A DNA stretch of 5,116 nt from Pseudomonadota bacterium (GTDB lineage Bacteria > Pseudomonadota > Gammaproteobacteria > Burkholderiales > Burkholderiaceae_D). The number at the start of each line of letters is the position of its first letter. The stretch's first letter is position 1. The position numbers and the translations under genes were made by a program. Shown here piece after piece: positions 1-5,116 of the stretch. The DNA lies in contig JAEVZY010000038.1 of the NCBI GenBank assembly GCA_023392035.1, forward strand, positions 1 to 5,116, read 5' to 3'. The notes beneath the pieces were generated by a model. It was not told where the DNA came from. It ran no database searches and saw only the letters and a list, made by a program, of their open reading frames with translations.

Positions 1-2
1 TG

Positions 3-62
3 CGCAAGGTGGATGGCTGCAGCCACTGCGCGGAATGCCATTACGTGGGTGAGTGCGGCTGA
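3..62 (+). CDS. 3' end of a cysteine-rich-tailed protein (partial, unidentified)
   Basis: Only the last 19 codons and a TGA stop (60-62) are inside the window; the gene starts to the left. The readable tail is RKVDGCSHCAECHYVGECG. It has four cysteines, three of them in a CxxCxxC arrangement, plus a final Cys-Gly. Such tails are typical of a zinc ribbon or of a redox-active tail. Class II (cobalamin-dependent) ribonucleotide reductases and related TSCPD proteins end with cysteines that pass electrons from thioredoxin, so that is one possible identity, but this is a guess from 19 residues. The other two frames of this strand either hit a stop at once or give no recognisable sequence. The gene is convergent with the leftward gene ending at 98, with 35 bp between the two stops. 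Confidence 0.5.
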   Translation, partial: RKVDGCSHCAECHYVGECG

Positions 63-77
63 TCAGTCGGAGTTTTC
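56..77 (+). terminator. weak candidate intrinsic terminator after the left-edge gene
   Basis: Positions 56-60 and 65-69 can pair as a 5-bp stem with one G-U pair and a GATC tetraloop. The stem overlaps the stop codon. A short run of four T follows at 73-76. The stem is short and the T run is interrupted from the stem by GAG, so this is at best a weak terminator. The same hairpin read on the other strand has an A-C mismatch and no U tract, so it would not serve the leftward gene. Confidence 0.22.
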
Positions 78-97
78 AATGCGTCGCGCCGCCCGCT

Positions 98-925
98 TCA
101 GGTCTGTGCAGAAGGTGATGGCAAATACCGCCGCAACAGCGAATCGAGCTGACGCTCTTCCAAGGGCTTGCTGACAAAGCCCTCGCAGCCGGCATTTCGC
201 GCCAGTTCGGGCATGTAGCTGAAATAGCGGCCAACCAAAAAAATCACCCGCAAGCCGGCGCCGGCCTGGGTCTTGATCGCCTCGCACAATTTGTAGGGGT
301 CGAGCCCGGGCGTGGCGGTGTTGATGACCACCAGCGCCACCGGGAACTGCTTGCAGAGAATGACCGCGCTGCGATGCTCATTGGCGCGGTCCACCCGCAA
401 GCCGCGCGCCGCCAGCACTTGTGCGACCGACTCTGCAAATGCCGGCTCGCGATCCACCACCAGCACACCGCCCACCAGCGGCGCACGGCGGCTGCGCAAG
501 GCGTCCGGCATGGGCTCGGGCGGAAGCTGGCGGCGCCGCTCCGACACATGCACGAGCTCGGAAGCAGGCAAGCGTGCCAGCGCGTCGGCGCGCGACTGGA
601 CCAGCTTCTCCAGGCCGGCCAGCAGCTCGGCTTCGTCCTTGGGCAACTGCAGGAAAAGATGCGGCAGATCCTGCATTCGGCTCGACACCACCAGGGCCGG
701 CCGCGCCGGCGCCGGCCGCAAACGCTCGAGCGACTCCAGCGATCCGGGCCGGTCCAGATTTACCAGGTACAAGTCGGGATCGAGCAGATTGTCTTCATGC
801 ATGGCATGGAAGGCGCTGCCCCCTTGCTTGTGATACTGGGCAAACTGCCGATTCAGTTCGGTACGCTCATCGCCCGAATATCCAATCAGGCGAAGAATGA
901 AAGGGGCGACGTGGGATTTTTTCAT
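98..925 (-). CDS. Tandem receiver-like (pseudo-receiver) protein
   Basis: 275 aa, soluble, with no signal peptide, membrane segment, DNA-binding or enzymatic output domain visible. The C-terminal domain (about 151-267) is a clear response-regulator receiver fold. It has β1 VLVVDRE (154-160), the block VALVVINTATPGLDPYKLC (196-214) matching the family's DLVLLDxxMPGxDG region, the β4 segment RVIFLVG, and VSKP (251-254) with the conserved Lys253. The phosphoacceptor Asp is Asn202, and the usual Thr/Ser after β4 is Val231, so phosphorylation is unlikely. The N-terminal half (about 6-110) looks like a second, more degenerate receiver. It has β1 FILRLIGYS, DLYLVNLDRPG (51-61) with Asn56 at the phosphoacceptor place, β4 PALVVSS, and LPKDEAEL where SKP would be. 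A charged linker (111-150) joins them. I chose the start at 925 because β1 follows directly. An in-frame ATG at 1015 would overlap the candidate promoter. The gene is divergent from parE. The likely role is a phosphorylation-independent protein-interaction module; partner unknown. Confidence 0.85.
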   Translation of the reverse strand: MKKSHVAPFILRLIGYSGDERTELNRQFAQYHKQGGSAFHAMHEDNLLDPDLYLVNLDRPGSLESLERLRPAPARPALVVSSRMQDLPHLFLQLPKDEAELLAGLEKLVQSRADALARLPASELVHVSERRRQLPPEPMPDALRSRRAPLVGGVLVVDREPAFAESVAQVLAARGLRVDRANEHRSAVILCKQFPVALVVINTATPGLDPYKLCEAIKTQAGAGLRVIFLVGRYFSYMPELARNAGCEGFVSKPLEERQLDSLLRRYLPSPSAQT

Positions 926-991
926 GGCGGTTTTTATATAGCCCCTTCGCAGCGCCAACCAGCAGTGTTGGGGAGCGCCTCCAAATTCGTT

Positions 992-1020
992 AGTAAATTG
1001 GCAGCGCCCGCACATCTCAA
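992..1020 (-). promoter_or_regulatory. candidate sigma70 promoter of the receiver-like gene
   Basis: Read leftward, TTGAGA (1020-1015, five of six matches to TTGACA) is followed after exactly 17 bp by TTTACT (997-992, four of six matches to TATAAT). Transcription would start near 985, leaving an untranslated leader of about 60 nt before the ATG at 925. This is the best promoter-like pair I found in the divergent region, though short consensus matches of this quality do occur by chance. Confidence 0.45.
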
Positions 1021-1021
1021 C

Positions 1022-1037
1022 CGTGCGCGCATGCGCG
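1022..1037. promoter_or_regulatory. palindrome in an alternating purine-pyrimidine tract (operator or Z-DNA candidate)
   Basis: Positions 1026-1037 are a perfect 12-bp palindrome, CGCGCATGCGCG. The longer stretch 1022-1037 alternates pyrimidine and purine without a break for 16 bp, the pattern that favours left-handed Z-DNA under negative supercoiling. It lies between the two divergent promoter candidates. It covers the place where a -35 for parE would be, and its centre is about 46 bp upstream of the predicted start of the leftward transcript. A regulator binding here could therefore act on both genes. No known operator is recognised. Confidence 0.35.
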
Positions 1038-1052
1038 ACCGGCGCAATCCCT

Positions 1053-1058
1053 TAGAAT
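1053..1058 (+). promoter_or_regulatory. candidate -10 element of the parE-parC operon
   Basis: TAGAAT matches the sigma70 -10 consensus at five of six positions and lies 53 bp before the parE start codon. That would place the transcript start near 1065 and give a leader of about 47 nt. At 16-18 bp upstream there is no recognisable -35; that spot is filled by the CGCGCATGCGCG palindrome. If real, the promoter may depend on an activator or on DNA supercoiling. Confidence 0.4.
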
Positions 1059-1068
1059 TCAGGGTCGC

Positions 1069-1085
1069 CGGCGGACTCCCCGCCG
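1069..1085 (+). other. GC-rich hairpin in the presumed parE 5' leader
   Basis: CGGCGG (1069-1074) and CCGCCG (1080-1085) are perfectly complementary and leave a 5-nt loop, ACTCC. The stem begins only a few bases after the predicted transcript start. No U tract follows, so it is not an intrinsic terminator. It could stabilise the 5' end of the mRNA or be incidental in GC-rich DNA. Confidence 0.35.
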
Positions 1086-1111
1086 CACGCCTTCCAACTG
1101 AAAACACGAGC

Positions 1112-3109
1112 ATGGCAACCAAGAAGTCTGCTTCCGATTACAGCGAATCATCGATCAAGGTCTTGAAAGGCCTGGAGCCGGTCAAGCAACGACCGGGCAT
1201 GTACACCCGCACCGAAAATCCCCTGCACATCATCCAGGAAGTGATAGACAACGCTTCCGACGAGGCACTGGGCGGCTACTGCAAGAACATCACCGTCACC
1301 CTGAATGCGGACGGCAGCGTCAGCGTCGAAGACGACGGCCGCGGCATTCCGGTCGGCATCCATCCTGAAGAAGGGGTGTCGACGGTGGAGATTGTCTTCA
1401 CCCGCCTGCATGCGGGCGGCAAGTTCGACAAATCCAAGGGCGGCGCCTACGCCTTCTCCGGCGGTTTGCATGGCGTGGGCGTGTCGGTCACCAATGCGCT
1501 GTCCAAGCGCCTGGAAATCACGGTCTGGCGCAAGGATGAGAGCGGCAACGGCGTGCACCAGATCGCCTTTGCCGATGGCGACGTGGTGGAGCCGCTCAAA
1601 TCGCGTCCGGCCGGGCGCGATGAAAAGCGCTCCGGCACCCGCGTGACGGCCTGGCCCGATGCCAAGTACTTTGACTCCGCCAACATCCCGCTGGCCGAAT
1701 TGCAGCGCCTGCTGCGCTCCAAGGCCGTGCTGCTGCCGGGCGTGAAAGTCACCCTGGTGCAGGGCAAGAGCGGCGAAAGCCAGAGCTGGCAATACGAACA
1801 GGGCTTGCGCGGCTACCTGACCGAAAGCCTGGCCCAGGCATCCAGCGCCGAGCTTTTGATTCCGCTGTTCGAGGGCGAGCAATATGCCGACGCCAATGCC
1901 GAAGGCTTTGCCGAAGGCGAAGGCGCGGCCTGGGTAGTGGCCTGGACCGAAGAAGGCAGCGTGGTGCGCGAGTCCTATGTGAACCTGATTCCCACTTCGG
2001 CCGGCGGCACCCATGAGTCGGGCTTGCGCGAAGGATTGTTCGCGGCGGTGAAGAGCTTCGCCGAAATGCATTCGTTGATGCCCAAGGGCGTCAAGCTGCT
2101 GCCGGAAGACGTGTTCAACCGGGTTTCCTTCGTGCTGTCGGCGCGCGTGCTCGACCCGCAATTCCAGGGCCAGACCAAGGAAAGGCTCAATTCGCGCGAT
2201 GCGGTGCGGCTGGTGGGCGGCTACATCCGGCCGGCGCTGGAACTGTGGCTGCATCATCACGTGGACTATGGCAAGAAGCTGGCCGAGCTGGTGATCAAGC
2301 AGGCGCAGACGCGCTTGCGCTCCTCGCAAAAAATCGAGAAGAAGAAATCCTCCGGCGTGGCGGTCTTGCCCGGCAAGCTGACCGATTGCGAATCGAGCGA
2401 TACCGAACGCAATGAGCTGTTCCTGGTGGAGGGCGACTCCGCCGGCGGCTCGGCCAAGATGGGACGCGACAAGGAGTTCCAGGCCATCCTGCCCCTGCGC
2501 GGCAAGGTGCTCAATGCCTGGGAAACCGAGCGTGACCGGCTGTACGCCAACAATGAGATCCACGACATCGCAGTGGCCATCGGCGTCGATCCGCATGGCG
2601 CCAACGACGAACCCAATCTCTCCGGACTGCGCTATGGCCGCATCTGCATCCTGTCCGATGCGGACGTGGATGGCGCCCATATCCAGGTGTTGCTGCTGAC
2701 GCTGTTCTTCCGCCACTTCCCCAAGCTGATCGAACGCGGCCACATCCATGTCGCGCGCCCGCCGCTGTTCCGGGTGGATGCGCCGGCGCGCGGCAAGAAG
2801 CCGGCGCAAAAGCTGTATGCGCTGGACGATGGCGAGCTGGAAGCCATCCTCGACAAACTGCGCAAGGACGGCGTCAAGGAAAGCGGCTGGGCCATTTCGC
2901 GCTTCAAGGGCCTGGGCGAAATGAATGCCGAGCAGTTGTGGGAAACCACCATGAATCCCGACACCCGGCGCCTGCTGCCGGTGGCTTTCGGCGAGCTCGG
3001 CGTTTCCGCCTCCGAACAGCGCTTCAACATGTTGATGGGCAAGGGCGAAGCTGCCGCCCGTCGCACCTGGCTGGAAGAACACGGCAACGAAGTCGAAGCC
3101 GACATCTGA
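1112..3109 (+). CDS. parE: DNA topoisomerase IV subunit B (ParE)
   Basis: 665 aa, the ATPase/TOPRIM subunit of topoisomerase IV, which with ParC decatenates replicated chromosomes in the cytoplasm. The GHKL ATPase domain (about 1-225) has EVIDNASDEAL with catalytic Glu43 and Mg-binding Asn47, VEDDGRGIP (72-80) and the GGLHGVG ATP-lid loop (117-123). The transducer (about 226-400) has the QTK loop 354-356, where Lys356 contacts the ATP gamma-phosphate. The TOPRIM domain has LVEGDSAGGSAK with Glu440 and the metal-binding DADVD 516-520. RFKGLGEMN (597-605) and MNPDTRRL (614-621) are typical of GyrB/ParE. It is ParE rather than GyrB because it lacks GyrB's large insert (E. coli GyrB 804 aa, ParE 630), reads YANNEIHDIAVAIGVDP after the TOPRIM block, and is followed by parC. 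Start: the first ATG with MATKK; upstream the frame stays open, but only against the divergent gene. The ribosome site is weak: GAG at 1108-1110 is too close to the ATG. An acidic stretch (about 254-271) exceeds the E. coli protein. Confidence 0.97.
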   Translation: MATKKSASDYSESSIKVLKGLEPVKQRPGMYTRTENPLHIIQEVIDNASDEALGGYCKNITVTLNADGSVSVEDDGRGIPVGIHPEEGVSTVEIVFTRLHAGGKFDKSKGGAYAFSGGLHGVGVSVTNALSKRLEITVWRKDESGNGVHQIAFADGDVVEPLKSRPAGRDEKRSGTRVTAWPDAKYFDSANIPLAELQRLLRSKAVLLPGVKVTLVQGKSGESQSWQYEQGLRGYLTESLAQASSAELLIPLFEGEQYADANAEGFAEGEGAAWVVAWTEEGSVVRESYVNLIPTSAGGTHESGLREGLFAAVKSFAEMHSLMPKGVKLLPEDVFNRVSFVLSARVLDPQFQGQTKERLNSRDAVRLVGGYIRPALELWLHHHVDYGKKLAELVIKQAQTRLRSSQKIEKKKSSGVAVLPGKLTDCESSDTERNELFLVEGDSAGGSAKMGRDKEFQAILPLRGKVLNAWETERDRLYANNEIHDIAVAIGVDPHGANDEPNLSGLRYGRICILSDADVDGAHIQVLLLTLFFRHFPKLIERGHIHVARPPLFRVDAPARGKKPAQKLYALDDGELEAILDKLRKDGVKESGWAISRFKGLGEMNAEQLWETTMNPDTRRLLPVAFGELGVSASEQRFNMLMGKGEAAARRTWLEEHGNEVEADI

Positions 3110-3126
3110 TGCCGACATCTGATGCC
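3098..3126 (+). repeat. 13-bp tandem duplication over the parE stop codon
   Basis: GCCGACATCTGAT occurs twice head to tail (3098-3110 and 3111-3123) and is followed by a third GCC. The first copy encodes the last residues of ParE (A-D-I) and its TGA. The second copy is untranslated by ParE and carries a second TGATG in another frame. Perfect identity suggests a recent slippage duplication or selection to keep it. Confidence 0.9.
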
Positions 3127-3129
3127 ACT

Positions 3130-3136
3130 GGAAAAG
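3130..3136 (+). promoter_or_regulatory. ribosome binding site of parC
   Basis: GGAAAAG lies 10 nt before the ATG at 3147. It is a modest Shine-Dalgarno match and the only purine-rich block at usable distance, so it supports the ATG at 3147 as the parC start. Confidence 0.45.
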
Positions 3137-3146
3137 AACCACACCA

Positions 3147-5116
3147 ATGACTGACCAAGCTTCCTTGTTTGATGCCGCGCCGACCGATGACGGCGACGCC
3201 CTGACGCTGGCCAATTTTGCCGAGCGCGCCTATCTCGATTACGCCATTTCCGTGGTCAAGGGCCGCGCCCTGCCCGATGTCTGCGATGGCCAGAAGCCGG
3301 TGCAGCGGCGCATCCTGTACGCCATGCATGAGCTGGGCCTGAATGCCACCGCCAAGCCGCGCAAATCGGCTGCGGTGGTGGGCGATGTGCTGGGCAAATT
3401 GCATCCGCACGGCGACCAGTCGGTGTATGACGCGCTGGTGCGCATGGCCCAGGACTTTTCGCTACGCTATCCGCTGATAGATGGCCAGGGCAATTTCGGT
3501 TCGCGCGATGGCGACGGCGCCGCCGCCATGCGTTACACCGAAGCGCGGCTGACGCCGATCTCGCGTCTGCTGCTGGATGAAATCGAAATGGGCACGGTGG
3601 ATTTCCAGCCCAATTACGATGGCAGCACGGAGGAGCCGCGCATGCTGCCGGCCCGCCTGCCGATGGCGCTGCTCAACGGCGCATCCGGCATCGCGGTCGG
3701 CATGGCGACCGAAATTCCTTCCCACAATCTGCGCGAAGTGGCGCAGGCGGCGGTGGCGCTGATCCGCGATCCCAAGCTCACACATGCCGAGCTGATGGCG
3801 ATCATGCCGGGCCCGGATTATCCCGGCGGCGGCCAGGTCATCACCAGCGCGCAAGCCATCTCTGAAATCTACGAAACCGGACGTGGCTCGCTCAAGGTGC
3901 GCGCGCGCTGGAAGATCGAAGACCTGGCGCGCGGCCAATGGCAGCTGGTGGTGAATGAACTGCCGCCCGGGACCTCGGCGCAAAAGGTGCTGGAAGAAAT
4001 CGAAGAGCTGACCAATCCCAAGCTCAAGCTGGGCAAGAAGGCGCTCACCGCCGAGCAGCTGAACCTGAAGCAGACCATGCTGGCGGCGCTGGACGCGGTG
4101 CGCGACGAAGCCGGACGCGATGCCCCGGTGCGTCTGGTGTTCGAGCCCAAGTCACGCAACCTCGACCAGCAGGAATTCGCCAACCTGCTGCTGGCCAATA
4201 CCTCGCTGGAAACTGGCGCGCCGATCAACCTGGTGATGATCGGGCTGGATGGCAGGCCGCGCCAGAAGTCGCTGCTCTCCATCCTGCAGGACTGGATCGC
4301 GTTCCGCTTCGATACCGTCACCCGCCGCAGCCGCTTCCGCCTGGACAAGGTGAACGACCGCATCCACATCCTGGAAGGCCGGATGGCGGTGCTGCTCAAT
4401 ATCGATGAAGTGATCCGCATCATCCGCGAATCGGATGAACCGAAGCCGGCGCTGATCGAAGCTTTCAAATTGTCCGACCGCCAGGCGGAAGACATTTTGG
4501 AAATCCGGCTGCGGCAGTTGGCGCGGCTGGAAGCCATCAAGGTGGAACAGGAACTGGCCGCGCTCAAGGGCGAACGCGAAACCCTGCAGGATCTGCTGGA
4601 GTCGCCCGCTTCCATGAAGCGGCTGGTGATCAAGGAGATCGAAGCCGACGGCAAGCAGTACGGCGATGCGCGCCGCACCCTGATCGAGGCCGCCGAGCGC
4701 GCCGTGGTGGAACAAAAACTGGTGGATGAACCGGTGACCGTGGTGGTCTCGCAAAAGGGCTGGGTGCGCGCGCGCACCGGCCATGGTCACGATGCCGGGC
4801 AGTTCAGCTTCAAGTCGGGCGATGCGCTGTACAGCACCTTCGAGTGCCGCACGGTCGACAATCTGCTGGCCTTCGGCTCCAACGGCCGGGTGTACTCGGT
4901 GCCGGTGTCTGCGCTGCCGGGCGCGCGCGGCGATGGCGCGCCCGTCACCACCTTGCTCGACGTGGCGGCCGGCACCCACTTGCTGCATTACTTCGCCGGC
5001 CCCGCGGACGTGCAATTGCTGCTGGCCAGTTCCGGCGGCTTTGGCTTCATCAGCAAGGTCGGCGACATGCTCTCGCGCGTGCGCGGCGGCAAGGGCTTTA
5101 TCGCGCTGGATGAAGA
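3147..5116 (+). CDS. parC: DNA topoisomerase IV subunit A (ParC), 3' end missing
   Basis: The open frame runs 656 codons to the window edge; E. coli ParC has 752, so roughly 100 residues lie outside. ParC binds, cuts and rejoins DNA in topoisomerase IV. The N-terminal winged-helix/tower part has DVCDGQKPVQRRIL, GDVLGKLHPHGD ending at Asp90, and AAAMRYTEARL, in which Tyr130 forms the covalent bond to DNA and the preceding Arg129 assists. LNGASGIAVGMAT and the IPSHNLREV that follows are family-typical. Residues about 396-495 form the long coiled-coil and gate helices, including ILEIRLRQLARLE. From about residue 530 the C-terminal beta-pinwheel begins, with repeated blades. One blade has LPGARGDGAPV, a degenerate GyrA-box, as expected for ParC; GyrA carries a full QRRGGKG box. 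That, plus the parE neighbour, makes it ParC rather than GyrA. In the quinolone-contact helix, Gln91 replaces the Ser of E. coli ParC position 80 and Asp95 stands for Glu84. It lies 37 bp after parE and is almost certainly co-transcribed. Confidence 0.97.
   Translation, partial: MTDQASLFDAAPTDDGDALTLANFAERAYLDYAISVVKGRALPDVCDGQKPVQRRILYAMHELGLNATAKPRKSAAVVGDVLGKLHPHGDQSVYDALVRMAQDFSLRYPLIDGQGNFGSRDGDGAAAMRYTEARLTPISRLLLDEIEMGTVDFQPNYDGSTEEPRMLPARLPMALLNGASGIAVGMATEIPSHNLREVAQAAVALIRDPKLTHAELMAIMPGPDYPGGGQVITSAQAISEIYETGRGSLKVRARWKIEDLARGQWQLVVNELPPGTSAQKVLEEIEELTNPKLKLGKKALTAEQLNLKQTMLAALDAVRDEAGRDAPVRLVFEPKSRNLDQQEFANLLLANTSLETGAPINLVMIGLDGRPRQKSLLSILQDWIAFRFDTVTRRSRFRLDKVNDRIHILEGRMAVLLNIDEVIRIIRESDEPKPALIEAFKLSDRQAEDILEIRLRQLARLEAIKVEQELAALKGERETLQDLLESPASMKRLVIKEIEADGKQYGDARRTLIEAAERAVVEQKLVDEPVTVVVSQKGWVRARTGHGHDAGQFSFKSGDALYSTFECRTVDNLLAFGSNGRVYSVPVSALPGARGDGAPVTTLLDVAAGTHLLHYFAGPADVQLLLASSGGFGFISKVGDMLSRVRGGKGFIALDE

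Noticed and set aside
312..900. Plus-strand open frames of 173 and 159 codons opposite the receiver-like gene.
   Set aside because: The translations are Arg/Ser/Ala/Pro-rich without motifs. The minus-strand frame has a recognisable receiver domain.
926..1015. Use of the ATG at 1015 as start of the receiver-like protein (30 more residues).
   Set aside because: It would overlap the candidate promoter, has no Shine-Dalgarno, and adds residues that do not fit before β1. The ATG at 925 starts directly before the fold.
1022..1037. The palindromic tract as part of a replication origin.
   Set aside because: There are no DnaA-box-like TTATNCACA words and no AT-rich unwinding region nearby.
374..1111. 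The parE frame stays open for 246 codons upstream of the chosen start, suggesting a long N-terminal extension.
   Set aside because: That stretch is antisense to the well-supported receiver-like gene, shows no domain wording, and lacks the ParE fold. ParE proteins begin about where MATKK starts.
1148..3214. A 688-codon open frame on the minus strand opposite parE.
   Set aside because: It is a shadow of parE caused by high-GC codon use. Its translation is rich in His, Gln, Ala and Arg with no recognisable motif, while the plus strand has every ParE motif.
3869..5015. Long minus-strand open frames (302 and 287 codons) opposite parC.
   Set aside because: Their composition is low-complexity Ser/Arg or His/Gln/Ala/Arg-rich, and they mirror the coding frame of parC, which has clear family motifs.
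1112..5116. The gene pair being gyrB-gyrA instead of parE-parC.
   Set aside because: The B subunit lacks the large GyrB insert and has ParE-specific wording after the TOPRIM block. The A subunit has a degenerate box in the C-terminal domain, and the two genes sit together as parE-parC.

Overview
The window is chromosomal, high-GC DNA whose proteins look like Betaproteobacteria, order Burkholderiales. The ParE and ParC sequences and the tight parE-parC gene pair suggest a member close to Oxalobacteraceae. This placement rests on recognising protein wording, not on a search. I see no mobile element, phage gene, CRISPR array, tRNA or rRNA.

Layout. Positions 3-62 are the last 19 codons of a rightward gene with a cysteine-rich tail; its identity is uncertain, and a class II ribonucleotide reductase-type tail is one guess. 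It converges on a leftward gene (98-925) for a 275-residue protein made of two response-regulator receiver-like domains in tandem. In both domains the phosphoacceptor aspartate appears to be asparagine. A 186-bp divergent intergenic region (926-1111) follows. It holds a good candidate promoter for the leftward gene, a candidate -10 for parE, a perfect 12-bp palindrome inside a 16-bp alternating purine-pyrimidine tract, and a GC-rich hairpin in the presumed parE leader. parE (1112-3109, complete, 665 aa) and parC (from 3147, cut by the right edge after 656 codons) form an operon with a 37-bp gap.

Function. ParE and ParC together make topoisomerase IV (ParC2ParE2), the ATP-driven type IIA enzyme that unlinks daughter chromosomes. 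ParE supplies the ATPase and TOPRIM metal-binding parts, ParC the DNA-cleaving tyrosine and the C-terminal DNA-wrapping domain. All core motifs of both are present. The divergent receiver-like protein has no visible link to topoisomerase function beyond sharing the regulatory region.

There is no clear undescribed system here. The items most worth a second look are the double pseudo-receiver protein, the palindromic and Z-DNA-prone element between the divergent promoters, the 13-bp tandem duplication at the parE stop that creates a possible translational relay into parC, and glutamine in place of the usual serine at the quinolone-contact position of ParC.
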